A stretch of DNA of 64,000 bases from Cellulomonas flavigena DSM 20109 (GCF_000092865.1 NC_014151.1:2604001-2668000), one strand, 5' to 3'; positions 25,684 through 34,600 are shown, counted from the stretch's first letter. Notes: a model not told the origin generated them from the sequence alone. Made by a program: numbers and translations.

Positions 25684-26423
25684 ACGACAGTCGCCTCCTG
25701 CGGCGTGATCCGCTCGCGGCGGCGGACGAGGGAGATGACGAGCGCCAGGCACGCCCGCGCGAGGTAGACGGACGCCTTGAGCGGGCTCTGCGACGGCCGG
25801 CCCGCCGACCGCTCGCGCATCGACACGCCGATCTGCTCGATCCGCAGGCCGTTGCGCGACGCCAGGACGAGCGACTCCACCGTGTCCCCGAGGTACTCCG
25901 CCGGGTAGTGCCGTGCGAACAGCTCGACCGCGCGCGGACCTGCACCGCGGAACCCCGAGGTGGTGTCGGTGAGCCTCGTCGAGGCGACGCGGCTGAGCAC
26001 GCCGGCCAGCACGTTCATCGCCCAGCGCCGCGGTCCCCGCGCCTCGTAGGAGCCGGTGCCCGCGAACCGGGCGCCGATGACGACGTCGGAGTGCGCGAGC
26101 CGCTCGACGATCCGCGGCACGTCGCGCGGGTCGTGCTGACCGTCGGCGTCGACCTGGACGACCATCGGGTAGCCCTGCTCGAGGGCGTAGCGGAAGCCGG
26201 CACGCATCGCGCCGCCGACGCCCAGGTTGAACGGCAGCTCGAGCACGTCGACGCCCAGCGAGCGGGCGACGGCCGCGGTCCCGTCGTGCGACCCGTCGTC
26301 GACGACGAGCACGCCGACGCCGGGCAGGTGCTCCCGGATCTCCGCGAGCACGCCGGGCAGCGACTCGCTCTCGTTCCAGGCGGGAAGGACCACGAGCACG
26401 CGTGGTTCAGGGGCGTCGGACAC
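25680..26423 (-). CDS. polyprenyl-phosphate sugar synthase-like GT2
   Basis: A 247-residue GT2 of the dolichyl-phosphate mannose synthase type, which moves a sugar from a nucleotide donor to a polyprenyl phosphate. Motifs: LVVLPAWNESESLPGVL, LVVDDGSHDG (Asp42-Asp43), NLGVGGAMRAGFRYAL and the metal motif VDADGQHDPRDVP (Asp92, Asp94). It lacks the C-terminal membrane helices of longer homologues, and the adjacent DUF2304 protein may supply them. The GTG at 26423 is preferred over one 9 bases upstream because a TAAGGT -10 box ends 7 bases before it. First gene of the operon to 22998. Confidence 0.9.
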   Translation of the reverse strand: MSDAPEPRVLVVLPAWNESESLPGVLAEIREHLPGVGVLVVDDGSHDGTAAVARSLGVDVLELPFNLGVGGAMRAGFRYALEQGYPMVVQVDADGQHDPRDVPRIVERLAHSDVVIGARFAGTGSYEARGPRRWAMNVLAGVLSRVASTRLTDTTSGFRGAGPRAVELFARHYPAEYLGDTVESLVLASRNGLRIEQIGVSMRERSAGRPSQSPLKASVYLARACLALVISLVRRRERITPQEATVV

Positions 26424-26430
26424 GGCCGAC

Positions 26431-26436
26431 ACCTTA
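26431..26436 (-). promoter_or_regulatory. -10 box, leaderless GT2/DUF2304/flippase/GT2 operon
   Basis: TAAGGT on the minus strand, 7 bases before the GTG at 26423. It is divergent from the box at 26504. Confidence 0.55.
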
Positions 26437-26503
26437 CCGTCCGGTACCCGCCCGCCCGGTCCCCGGGGGCCTCCGGCCCGGCCGGACGCGTCGCGCACCG
26501 CCC

Positions 26504-26509
26504 TACACT
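26504..26509 (+). promoter_or_regulatory. -10 box of the DUF2142 gene
   Basis: TACACT, predicting a leader of about 44 bases that carries AGGAGG 9 bases before the ATG at 26560. This is one of the leadered messages of the region. Confidence 0.5.
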
Positions 26510-26559
26510 GTGCCCGGTCGCACCGTCCGGCGGCCTCACCGCCGCAGGAGGCCCGCCCG

Positions 26560-28197
26560 ATGTCCCGCAGTCACACCACCGGCCCCGCCACCGACGACCC
26601 GGCCGGCACCCCGGCCCGCCGCGCCCGGGTCGTGTGGTCCGCCGTCGCGGCCCTGCTGGTCGCGCTGGGATGGTGCTGGTCGCTCGCCACGCCCATGATG
26701 TCGTCGCCCGACGAACCCAGCCACGTCGTGCGCGCCGCCGGGGTCGCCCGGGGTCAGGTCTCGCTGCCGACGGCCGATGCGCTCGTCGACACCGCGGAGC
26801 CCGGCGTGGCCGGACTCGTGCGGCTGCCCTCGGACTACGCCGCGTCGGTCACGCTGCCCAACTGCTTCGCGTTCCAGCCGGACCAGCCCGCGTCGTGCCA
26901 GCAGGACCTCCCGGAGCCGGGTGCGCCGGTCGACGCCCGCACCTACGCCGGGCAGTACCCACCGCTGTACTACGCGCTCGTGGGGTGGCCCTCCCTGCTG
27001 CTGCCCGCGTCGGGCGGGCTGGTCGCGATGCGCCTCGTGAGTGCGCTGCTGACGGGCCTGCTGGTGACCTGGGGGCTCTACCGCCTGCACCGCGTGGAGG
27101 GCAACCGGGCCGGCGTGTGGGGCGCGGCGGTCGCCCTGACGCCGATGTGCTTCTTCCTCGGCGCGACCGTCAACCCCGCAGGCTTCGAGATCAGCGCGGC
27201 GTTCGCCTTCTGGGCCGCGTGCCTCGCGGTGGTGCTGGGCCGCGGGCCCGTCACGACAGGAGCGCTCGTGCAGGCCGTCGTCGCGGGCGCGCTGCTCGTC
27301 AACACGCGCTCGACGGGGCCCGTGTGGGCGCTCGCGATCGTCGTCGTCGCGCTCGTCGCCGCCCCCGCCGGCAGGTGGCGCGACATCGTCGCCCACCCGC
27401 GCTTCCGGTGGCTCGTGGCGGCGACGGCCGCCGCGAGCGCCGTCGCCGTCGGTTGGCTCGTCACGCACCCGGCCGTCGTCACCACGAAGGACCTCCACCC
27501 GGGCTTCGCCGACCCCCGCACCGTCGCGCTGTCGGTCGTCGGCAAGGGCTCGGAGTACCTCCTCAACATGATCGGCGACTACGGCTGGCTCGACGCGCCG
27601 TCGCCGCCGGTCACGTTCGTCGCGTGGTACGCGATGGCCGGGGCGGTGCTGCTGCTCGCGTTCGCCGCCGCCCGTCCCACGCGGCGCCGGGTGGCACTGC
27701 TGCTGCTGGTGCTGGGCGTCGCAGGTGCACCGCTCGCGCTGCAGGTCCCCACCGCGGTCGACACGGGCCTGATCTGGCAGGGCCGCTACGCGCTGCCCGT
27801 CGCGGTGGGCGTCCCGCTGCTGGCCGCGCTCGTCGTGGGTGTCGACCGCCGCCCCGAGGGCGAGCTGCTGCGGCGCGTGGCACGCGGGGCGCTGCCGGTG
27901 GTGCTCGTGGGGCACGTCGCGGCGTTCTACTGGGCGTCGCGGCGCTACGCCGAGGGCCTCGAGGGCGACGTCCTCACGTTCCACCCCGACTGGACCTCAC
28001 CGATCGGCTACCTCACCGGTACGGCGCTGTACGCGGCGGTCGTCGGTGCGCTCACGTGGCTCGCCTGGCGTTCCTACCGCCCGGTGGACGACACGCCTGC
28101 GGCACCCGGGCCCGCCTCCGCCGCCGCACGGCGCAGCACGTCCGACGCGGCCACCGCGGCCGCCGCCGCCGAGCCCGCCCCGGCCACGACGGACTGA
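26560..28197 (+). CDS. DUF2142 family GT-C-like membrane protein
   Basis: A 545-residue membrane protein with about ten spans. After the first helix (residues about 25-45) the loop reads MMSSPDEPSHVVRAAGVARG, the PDExxH signature of DUF2142, equivalent to the acidic first-loop motif of GT-C transferases. A Cys-containing extracellular loop (LPNCFAFQPDQPASC) follows, and the C-terminus is an Ala/Pro tail. DUF2142 proteins are common in cell-wall polysaccharide loci and are thought to use polyprenyl-phosphate sugars outside the membrane; activity is not proven. The ATG has AGGAGG upstream. The divergent GT2 could supply the lipid donor. Confidence 0.88.
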   Translation: MSRSHTTGPATDDPAGTPARRARVVWSAVAALLVALGWCWSLATPMMSSPDEPSHVVRAAGVARGQVSLPTADALVDTAEPGVAGLVRLPSDYAASVTLPNCFAFQPDQPASCQQDLPEPGAPVDARTYAGQYPPLYYALVGWPSLLLPASGGLVAMRLVSALLTGLLVTWGLYRLHRVEGNRAGVWGAAVALTPMCFFLGATVNPAGFEISAAFAFWAACLAVVLGRGPVTTGALVQAVVAGALLVNTRSTGPVWALAIVVVALVAAPAGRWRDIVAHPRFRWLVAATAAASAVAVGWLVTHPAVVTTKDLHPGFADPRTVALSVVGKGSEYLLNMIGDYGWLDAPSPPVTFVAWYAMAGAVLLLAFAAARPTRRRVALLLLVLGVAGAPLALQVPTAVDTGLIWQGRYALPVAVGVPLLAALVVGVDRRPEGELLRRVARGALPVVLVGHVAAFYWASRRYAEGLEGDVLTFHPDWTSPIGYLTGTALYAAVVGALTWLAWRSYRPVDDTPAAPGPASAAARRSTSDAATAAAAAEPAPATTD

Positions 28198-28217
28198 CGT
28201 CCGCCGGGCACGTCACC

Positions 28218-29354
28218 TCAGGCGCGACGGCCCAGCGCCGCCTCGTACGCCGCGACGTGGGCGCGGGCAGAGGCGTCCCAGTCGAAGCCGGCGGCGCGCT
28301 CCACGGCCGCGGCCGCGAGTCGTTCGCGCCGCGGCGCGTCGTCCAGCAGCGTGCGCAGCTCCCGTGCGATCGACTCCTCGTCCGTGCCGCAGTAGGCGAC
28401 CGCCTCGCCACCGACCTCCGGCAGCGAGAGCTCGCGCGTCGTGAGGACCACGGCGCCGCAGGCCATCGCCTCGAGCACCGGCAGACCGAATCCCTCACCG
28501 AGGCTCGGGTACGCGAGGACGCGCGCGCCGGAGAGGAAGCCCGGCAGGTCGCCCAGCGGGAGGTAGCCGGGCGTGCGGACCACGAGGTGCGGGTGCTGGG
28601 CCCGCACGGCCGCGACCGTGGGCGCCACCTGCTCGTCCCAGCCCCTGCCACCGGCGAGCACGAGCGCAGGCGGTTCCGGCAGGTCGGTGACGGACCGGGC
28701 CCAGGCCCGCACGAGCGCCGGGACGTTCTTGCGCGGCTCGAGCGTGCCGAGGAAGCCGACGTACGGCCGCCCCTCGAGGTCCAGGGACCGCGCGACGCGG
28801 GCCTGGTCGTCGCCGTCCACACGGTGGAAGAGCGACGTGTCCACGCCGTGGTAGGCGACGTGGAACAGGGCCTCGGCGCCGCCGGCGTGGCGGCGCACCT
28901 CGCGCGCCGTGGCCCGGGACGGCACGACCAGCGCCCCGGCGCGACGCACCGCGTGCCGCGTCGCGGTGCGGAAGAACCGCCGCTTGACCGGCGAGTGGAG
29001 CTCGGGGTGGGAGAAGAACGTCGCGTCGTGCAGCGTGACGACCACCGGCACGCCGGGCACGAGGGGCATCGTGTAGTGCGGGCTGTGCAGGACGTCGGCC
29101 CGCGTGCCGCGCGCCAGGCGCGGCAGCGCGACCTGCTCCCACACGAGGCGCGCGGGGCGCCGCTCGATCCGGGCCGGTGCGGCGACCACCTCGGCGGACG
29201 GGGCCAGCCTCGCGAGGTGGTCGCGGTCGCGCTCCTGGCTGACGACGACCAGGTCGACCCCCTGACGCACGAGGGCCGGGAGCAGGTCGTCGAGGTAGCG
29301 GCCGACGCCGCCCCGGTCCGCCGGCACGGCGGTCGCGTCGAGGAGGATGCGCAC
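28218..29354 (-). CDS. GT4 glycosyltransferase
   Basis: A 378-residue GT-B transferase. The N-terminal domain has the glycine-rich RGGVGRYLDDLLPAL and the loop HSPHYTMPLVPGVPVVVTLHD. The C-terminal donor domain has VGFLGTLEPRKNVPALVRAW with the Arg/Lys that contact the donor phosphate, then GEGFGLPVLEAMACG with the E-x7-E motif. It is probably cytosolic. The GTG start at 29354 follows a TAGGGT box by 6 bases, so it has its own leaderless promoter despite the 50-base gap to the fusion gene behind it. The substrate is unknown. Confidence 0.92.
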   Translation of the reverse strand: MRILLDATAVPADRGGVGRYLDDLLPALVRQGVDLVVVSQERDRDHLARLAPSAEVVAAPARIERRPARLVWEQVALPRLARGTRADVLHSPHYTMPLVPGVPVVVTLHDATFFSHPELHSPVKRRFFRTATRHAVRRAGALVVPSRATAREVRRHAGGAEALFHVAYHGVDTSLFHRVDGDDQARVARSLDLEGRPYVGFLGTLEPRKNVPALVRAWARSVTDLPEPPALVLAGGRGWDEQVAPTVAAVRAQHPHLVVRTPGYLPLGDLPGFLSGARVLAYPSLGEGFGLPVLEAMACGAVVLTTRELSLPEVGGEAVAYCGTDEESIARELRTLLDDAPRRERLAAAAVERAAGFDWDASARAHVAAYEAALGRRA

Positions 29355-29360
29355 CGGGAC

Positions 29361-29366
29361 ACCCTA
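29361..29366 (-). promoter_or_regulatory. -10 box, leaderless GT4 gene
   Basis: TAGGGT on the minus strand, 6 bases before the GTG at 29354. Confidence 0.55.
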
Positions 29367-29404
29367 GGCGGTCGTGCGGGGGGCCGGGCCCCGCACACCT
29401 CGCG

Positions 29405-31309
29405 TCAGCCGACCGACGGCAGGGCGCCGGCCACGACCACGATGTTGACGCTGGGTCGGGCGTCCGGGGCGACGACCACGTCGGTCCAGTCGAACCCGAA
29501 CGCGCGCGTCCCCTCGGGCGCCGACCCGGCCCGGTGCGGTGCGATCCGCTTCGCCAGCCGCAGGCCCGCGAGCCGCAGCGGCTCCGGGACACCGGGGAAC
29601 GTCACGGGGTACAGCAGCAGACGGGTCCACCGGTAGCGGCGCAGCTCGTGGTCGAGGAGCCGACGCGGTCCCGTCATCCCCTGCACGTTCACGGGACCGA
29701 AGCGTGCCCCGAGCAGGCGGCCCAGCTCCGCGGGGTCGTACTCGTGCACGTGGAACTCGTTCCACGGACGCTGGCGCGGGAACAACCGGTGCTCCCGGTC
29801 GGGCGTGACGCAGACGAACGCGCCGCCGGGCCGCAGGACGCGGCGCACCTCGCGCAGGTAGCCGTCGACGTCGGTCACGTGCTCGATCACCTGGATCGAG
29901 CAGACGAGGTCGAACGAGTCGTCGGGGAACGGCAGGGGCTCCCGGTCGGTCGGGAGGATCTGCCGGAACTCCAGGCCCGCCAGCGCCTCGTCGGCGGTCG
30001 CACGCTCGACCGCCTCGCCCGAGACGTCCACGCCGACGACCCGGCGGGCACCGCGCTCCCGCAGCAGGCGCGAGCCGTAGCCCGTGCCGCAGCCGAGGTC
30101 CAGGACCTCCTTGTCCGCCACGAGCCGCGCCACCCACTCGTAGGTCGCGACGTGCAGCGAGTAGATCGCGTAGTCGCCGGCGCTGGTCACGTAGTCGCCC
30201 AGCGTGACGCGTTCCGTGGTGGTGGGGCGGCTGCGCACGGGCGCGGTCGCCAGCAGCCGGACCATCTCCTCGCCCATGCGGACGCGGTCGTAGCGGTCCG
30301 CGCAGCTGCGCGCGAACGCCTCAGCCCGCGCGGCACGCCCCGGGTCCGTCAGGACGTCCGTCAGCGCGGCGCGCCACGCCTCGGCGTCCCCGCTCGGGAC
30401 GAGCAGGCCGGTGACGCCGTCCGCCACCGCGTCCTGCAGTCCCTCGAGGTCCGCCGCGACCACGAGCGCACCGCGCACCGCGGCTTCGACGGCCACGAGC
30501 CCGAAGCCCTCCATGTCGTCGCGCACCGGGACGTTGGGCTGGACGAAGACGTCGCACCCGGCCATCACGCGCTCACGCTGCGCGTCGGGGACGCGGCCGA
30601 GCAGGCGGACGCGGTCCTCGAGCCCGGTGTCGCGCGCGGCGGTGCGCACGGCCTGCTCGTCGGGGCCGGCGCCCGCGACGACGTACACCCAGTCGCCCTC
30701 CAGACGGGGCAGCACCTCCCGCACGAACCACGCGACACCCTTGCGCCGGACGAGCCGGCCGACGGTCGCCAGCACGTGGGTGCCGGGCGCGACGCCCAGC
30801 TCGTCGCGCAGCTCCTGGCGCGCCCGGGTCACGTCCGCCGCCGTGCGCGCGGGGACCTCCACGCCCAGGCGCAGCACGTGCACGCGGTCGGCCGCGACAC
30901 CTGCCCTGCGCACCTGCTCGGCGGTGGCGGCGCTGTTGCAGAGCACCATCGGGGCGTGTCGCAGCGCCCGGCGCACGCACCAGCGGTACGGCGGGAAGCC
31001 CCAGACCACGTCCTTGCCGTGCGCCATCGTGACGAGCCGCAGGCCCGCGGCCCGCGCGAACGGCAGGAGCAGGAGGTACATGAGCACGTCACCGGTGACG
31101 ACGACGTCACCGGGCCGCCGCGCCGCGCGCAGCACGGCGCGAGCGGCGCGCAGCCAGAAGACCGGGAGCCCGGCGGTGGAGCCACCGTGGGCGACGAGGC
31201 GCGCGCCGTCGCTGCCGGCCCGGAGCATCGCCCAGACGTCCGACGCGAGCGTCTCCATCCCCCCGACCGACGGCGGGAACTTGCGTGTCACGAACACGAA
31301 CGCGGGCAT
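29405..31309 (-). CDS. GT4 glycosyltransferase fused to class I SAM methyltransferase
   Basis: A single 634-residue frame with two enzymes. Residues 1-350 are a GT-B transferase: FVTRKFPPSVGGMET at the N-terminus, ATVGRLVRRKGVAWFV for donor binding, and DMEGFGLVAVEAA with Glu267/Glu275. After a short linker (355-365), residues 366-634 are a methyltransferase with motif I VLDLGCGTGYG (402-412), acidic VVGVDVSGEAVERA, and VCSIQVIEHVTDV. The likely role is to add a sugar and methylate it or a neighbouring residue. The ATG at 31309 lies 8 bases after TAGCAT. No stop or frameshift separates the domains. Which glycan is modified is unknown. Confidence 0.92.
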   Translation of the reverse strand: MPAFVFVTRKFPPSVGGMETLASDVWAMLRAGSDGARLVAHGGSTAGLPVFWLRAARAVLRAARRPGDVVVTGDVLMYLLLLPFARAAGLRLVTMAHGKDVVWGFPPYRWCVRRALRHAPMVLCNSAATAEQVRRAGVAADRVHVLRLGVEVPARTAADVTRARQELRDELGVAPGTHVLATVGRLVRRKGVAWFVREVLPRLEGDWVYVVAGAGPDEQAVRTAARDTGLEDRVRLLGRVPDAQRERVMAGCDVFVQPNVPVRDDMEGFGLVAVEAAVRGALVVAADLEGLQDAVADGVTGLLVPSGDAEAWRAALTDVLTDPGRAARAEAFARSCADRYDRVRMGEEMVRLLATAPVRSRPTTTERVTLGDYVTSAGDYAIYSLHVATYEWVARLVADKEVLDLGCGTGYGSRLLRERGARRVVGVDVSGEAVERATADEALAGLEFRQILPTDREPLPFPDDSFDLVCSIQVIEHVTDVDGYLREVRRVLRPGGAFVCVTPDREHRLFPRQRPWNEFHVHEYDPAELGRLLGARFGPVNVQGMTGPRRLLDHELRRYRWTRLLLYPVTFPGVPEPLRLAGLRLAKRIAPHRAGSAPEGTRAFGFDWTDVVVAPDARPSVNIVVVAGALPSVG

Positions 31310-31317
31310 GGCGCTCG

Positions 31318-31323
31318 ATGCTA
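31318..31323 (-). promoter_or_regulatory. -10 box, leaderless GT4-methyltransferase gene
   Basis: TAGCAT on the minus strand, 8 bases before the ATG at 31309. Confidence 0.55.
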
Positions 31324-31349
31324 GCGGACCGCATCACCCGCCCGGGACA

Positions 31350-31355
31350 TAGCAT
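31350..31355 (+). promoter_or_regulatory. -10 box, leaderless flippase-like gene
   Basis: TAGCAT, 6 bases before the GTG at 31362. It has the same hexamer as the divergent promoter 26 bases away. Confidence 0.55.
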
Positions 31356-31361
31356 CGCCCG

Positions 31362-32312
31362 GTGACCCCCGACCCTGCTGCCCCCCGCCGGCGCCTGGCC
31401 CGGGTGGCACGCCTCGTCGCCCTGGCCGCGGTCGTCGTGTTCGCCTCGCTGTTCGTCGTGCGCGAGCGGGAGCCGATCGCCGCGGGGTTCGCGGGGCTGC
31501 GCTGGGAGCTCGTCGCGGCGGCCGGTGCGCTCGTCGTGGTGGGTCTCGCGGCGTCGGCCGCGAGCTGGCGTGCCGTCCTGGCGGGCCTCGGCTCCCGGGT
31601 GCCCGCGCGAGCCGCCGCCCGGATCTTCTTCCTCGCCCAGCTCGGCAAGTACGTCCCCGGCAGCGTCTGGCCCGTGGTCGCGCAGACGGAGATGTCCCGG
31701 GAGTACCACGTCCCGAGGGCGAGGTCGGCGTCGGCCGCCCTCGCGCACCTGCTGGTCGGCACGGTCTGCGGGGTGGTCGCGGCCGCCGTCGCGCTCGCGA
31801 CGTCGTCGGCCGACGCGCTGGCCACCTACTGGTGGACCATCCCGGTGGGCGTCGTCGGCGCCGCGATGCTCGTCCCGGCCGTCCTCAACCGCGTGCTCGG
31901 CCTGGCGTTCCGCGTCCTGCGCCGACCGGCGCCCGAGCCGGTCGGAGGGCGTGACCTGCTCGTGGCCTGCGCGTGGGCCCTCGTCGTGTGGGTCGCCTTC
32001 GGCACCCACCTGTGGCTGCTGCTCCTGGCGCACGGGCTGACCCCGACGCCCTCGCTGTGGCTGCTCGCGACAGGTGCGTACGCGCTGGCCTGGGTCGTGG
32101 GGTTCGTCGTGGTGGTGCTGCCGGCGGGTGCGGGGGCGCGCGAGGCAGCGCTCGTGCTGGCGCTCGGTGCGACCGTCGGCGCCGGCGACGCGCTGGCTCT
32201 CGCGCTGGTGAGCCGCGTCCTCATGCTGGGCGGTGACGTCGTCCTCGCCGGCGTGGCCGTCGCGGCGGCACGCCGTGGCCGGCAGGAGCACCCGCTCGCA
32301 CCGGCCCCCTGA
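31362..32312 (+). CDS. lysylphosphatidylglycerol synthase TM-type (UPF0104) membrane protein
   Basis: A 316-residue protein with about eight membrane spans. The segment FFLAQLGKYVPGSVWPVVAQ is the conserved G-K-Y-x-P-G motif of the family that includes the flippase domain of MprF and archaeal AglD-associated proteins. PAGAGAREAALVLAL, near the end, is another family landmark. No soluble aminoacyl-transferase domain is present. In polysaccharide clusters such proteins are suspected lipid-linked sugar flippases. The GTG start is set by the TAGCAT box 6 bases upstream. It is convergent with a DPM-like GT2, which could make its lipid-linked substrate. Confidence 0.88.
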   Translation: MTPDPAAPRRRLARVARLVALAAVVVFASLFVVREREPIAAGFAGLRWELVAAAGALVVVGLAASAASWRAVLAGLGSRVPARAAARIFFLAQLGKYVPGSVWPVVAQTEMSREYHVPRARSASAALAHLLVGTVCGVVAAAVALATSSADALATYWWTIPVGVVGAAMLVPAVLNRVLGLAFRVLRRPAPEPVGGRDLLVACAWALVVWVAFGTHLWLLLLAHGLTPTPSLWLLATGAYALAWVVGFVVVVLPAGAGAREAALVLALGATVGAGDALALALVSRVLMLGGDVVLAGVAVAAARRGRQEHPLAPAP

Positions 32313-32335
32313 GCGGCAGCGACCGGCGGCTCAGG
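32308..32335. terminator. weak inverted repeat over two stop codons
   Basis: A 7-base stem (CCTGAGC and GCTCAGG) with a 14-base loop covers the stops of the convergent genes at 32312 and 32331. It is short, so termination is only possible. Confidence 0.25.
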
Positions 32336-33395
32336 ACGACCTGACCGGCGCGCCCTCGGAGCGGTCGAGCCGCGCTGCGGGCGGGCCGGGACGCGTCAGG
32401 TCTCCGAGCTCCGTCGACCACGTCGCCGGATCGGGCTCCACCGGCGTGCCCTGGCGGTACTGCAGGTCCTTGAGCCGCTCGAGCTGGTCCTCGAGCAGCA
32501 CGCGGTTGGTCCGCAGCAGGTCGGAGAGCACCCCGAGCGCCGCGGCCAGCAGCGCGGCGACGGCCATGATCGCGCCGAAGATCAGCGACTGGACGTTGCC
32601 GGCGTGCTCGTCGTGGACCACCCACAGCACGAGGAAGCGCACCATCGGGACCAGGGCGGCCACCCCGAACACGGCGGCGAGCGTCGCGAAGACCACCCAC
32701 GGCTTGAACATCAGATAGCTGCGCACGATCGCCGATGCGGACTTGCGCATGTGCTGGAAGATGTTGCTGAACAGCCGGGACTCGCGCGTCTTGGGGTTGG
32801 TGGTCACCGGCACGCTGGCGATCCGCAGCCGCTTGTGGCCCGCCTGGATGATCGTCTCCATGCAGTAGCTGAACTCGGTGACGACGTTCAGCCGCAGCAG
32901 CGCCGCGCGGGAGTACGCGCGGAAGCCGCTCGCCGCGTCCGGCAGGTCAGTGTCGGCCGCGCCGTTGACGACGCGGCTGCCGACGCGCTGCATGAGCTTC
33001 TTGAACGGCGAGAAGTGCGCGATCGTCGACGTCTGGCGGTCGGCGATGACGATGTCGGCCTCGCCGGCGAGGACAGGTGCGACGAGGTCCGGGATGCGGT
33101 CCTGCGGGTACTGGTTGTCCCCGTCGGTGTTGACGACGACGTCCGCGCCGTGCGAGAGCGCGTAGTGCACGCCGTCGCGGAACGAGCGCGCCAGACCCAT
33201 GTTGCGGGTGTGCCGGACGATGTGCGTGACGCCGTGCTCGCGCGCGACCTCGACCGTGCGGTCGCTCGACCCGTCGTCCACGACGAGCACGACGATCTCG
33301 TCCACACCCTCGATCGACCGCGGGATGGACGCGAGCACGTCGGGGAGCGTGGCCTCCTCGTCGAGGCACGGGATCTGGATGAAGACCTTCGTCAC
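32331..33395 (-). CDS. DPM1-like GT2 with two C-terminal membrane helices
   Basis: A 354-residue protein. The catalytic domain carries IPCLDEEATLPDVLASIP, VLVVDDGSSDRT, NMGLARSFRDGVHYAL and the metal motif NTDGDNQYPQDR (Asp91, Asp93). After about residue 230 come two spans (233-260, 270-292) and a coiled, charged tail. This is the layout of polyprenyl-phosphate sugar synthases that stay in the membrane. The GTG at 33395 is taken as start because it begins the first strand and has an AGGACG-like site; about 87 upstream codons are unrelated. A TAGCAT -10 box lies at 33454-33449. Confidence 0.9.
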   Translation of the reverse strand: MTKVFIQIPCLDEEATLPDVLASIPRSIEGVDEIVVLVVDDGSSDRTVEVAREHGVTHIVRHTRNMGLARSFRDGVHYALSHGADVVVNTDGDNQYPQDRIPDLVAPVLAGEADIVIADRQTSTIAHFSPFKKLMQRVGSRVVNGAADTDLPDAASGFRAYSRAALLRLNVVTEFSYCMETIIQAGHKRLRIASVPVTTNPKTRESRLFSNIFQHMRKSASAIVRSYLMFKPWVVFATLAAVFGVAALVPMVRFLVLWVVHDEHAGNVQSLIFGAIMAVAALLAAALGVLSDLLRTNRVLLEDQLERLKDLQYRQGTPVEPDPATWSTELGDLTRPGPPAARLDRSEGAPVRSS

Positions 33396-33448
33396 GTCGC
33401 CGTCCTGCCGCTGCACCGTCGGGCGACCCGGCAGGGACGCCCGGGTCG

Positions 33449-33454
33449 ATGCTA
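33449..33454 (-). promoter_or_regulatory. -10 box of the DPM1-like GT2 gene
   Basis: TAGCAT on the minus strand. It predicts a leader of about 47 bases carrying AGGACG before the GTG at 33395. It lies just inside the 64-base gap behind the next gene. Confidence 0.4.
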
Positions 33455-33459
33455 CGTGG

Positions 33460-34593
33460 TCACGCCGTGCCGCCTCCGAGCGCGGCGCGGTACGCACCCA
33501 CGTGCGCGCGGGCCGCGTGCGCCCACGTGTACCCGGCCGCGACGTCGCGCGCCGCCACCCCGACGGCGGCCGCGTCCCGCCCGACGAGCTCGCCGAGCCC
33601 TGCGGCGAGCGCGTCGACGTCCCGCGGGTCGACGAGCACCGCTGCGGGCCCCGCACCCTCGACGACCTCCGCCATGGACGTGCCCCGCGACGTCAGCACC
33701 GGCGTGCCGTGCGCGAGCGCCTCGAGCACGGGCATCCCGAAGCCCTCCCACAGCGACGGGAACGCGAACGCCGCCGCACCCGCGTACGCCACGTGCAGGT
33801 CCTGCGTGGGGACGTGCCCGAGCAGGTGCACGGCCCCCGCCGGGAGCTGCTCGAGCGCCGCCCGCACGCGTTCGGCCTGGCCGCCCCACCCGGTGGGGCC
33901 GACGAGCACCAGGTCGTGCTCGAGCCCTGCACCGCGCGCCCGCGCGAACGCCTCCACGAGCCGCAGGACGTTCTTGCGGGGCTCGAGGGTGCCGCACCAC
34001 AGCACGTACGGCCGCGCCACGCCCGTGCGTGCGCGCCACGCGGCGACCTGCGCGTCGTCGACCTGCGGCACGCGCACACCGTGCGGCACGACGTCGACGC
34101 GGCCCGGTTCGAGACCCACCTCGACGCAGTCGTCGCGCGTCGCGGCCGACGGCACGACCACCCGGGCCGCCTCGTCCACGACGAGCCGCAGCGCACGCCG
34201 GAAGAACGCGTTGCCCCGGGCCGTGAAGTGCCCGGGATCACGCAGGAACGCCAGGTCGTGCACGGTCACCACCAGCGGCACGCGGCGGCCGGGGAGGGCC
34301 CAGGTCGTGGCGTGCACCACGTCGACGCCGCCCGCACGGTCGGCACGCGGCCGGCGCAGCCGGTGCCACGTCTCGTAGAGCACGGTGCGGGGCAGCGCCT
34401 CGTGGCGGACGGGGACGTCGGGGACCGGCGACGGCACCTCCTCGGTGCGGTGGCGGGCCGCGACGCCCACGACCTCGACGTCGTCCTGGGTGCGCAGGGC
34501 CGCGGTCAGCTCGGCGATGTACGTGCCCGAGCCGCCCGGCACCGGCTGCCAGCACTGCTCGACCGTCATCGCCACCCGCACGGGACCCGTCAC
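33460..34593 (-). CDS. GT4 glycosyltransferase
   Basis: A 377-residue GT-B transferase. The N-terminal motif PVPGGSGTYIAELTAAL is followed by VDVVHATTWALPGRRVPLVV and LHDLAF-like VTVHDLAFLRDPGHF. The donor domain has VLWCGTLEPRKNVLRLVEAF and PSLWEGFGMPVLEALAHG with the E-x7-E pair, then ALAAGLGELVG. The same GTLEPRKN segment occurs in the GT4 at 28218, suggesting related enzymes. The GTG start at 34593 is fixed by a TAGGCT box 7 bases upstream that shares its TA with the divergent gene's box. Acceptor and sugar are unknown. Confidence 0.92.
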   Translation of the reverse strand: MTGPVRVAMTVEQCWQPVPGGSGTYIAELTAALRTQDDVEVVGVAARHRTEEVPSPVPDVPVRHEALPRTVLYETWHRLRRPRADRAGGVDVVHATTWALPGRRVPLVVTVHDLAFLRDPGHFTARGNAFFRRALRLVVDEAARVVVPSAATRDDCVEVGLEPGRVDVVPHGVRVPQVDDAQVAAWRARTGVARPYVLWCGTLEPRKNVLRLVEAFARARGAGLEHDLVLVGPTGWGGQAERVRAALEQLPAGAVHLLGHVPTQDLHVAYAGAAAFAFPSLWEGFGMPVLEALAHGTPVLTSRGTSMAEVVEGAGPAAVLVDPRDVDALAAGLGELVGRDAAAVGVAARDVAAGYTWAHAARAHVGAYRAALGGGTA

Positions 34594-34600
34594 GGGCGTG

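Noticed and set aside
25908..29636. 1242-codon plus-strand open frame
   Set aside because: Crosses three well-supported genes in the wrong frame or strand and shows no family motif.
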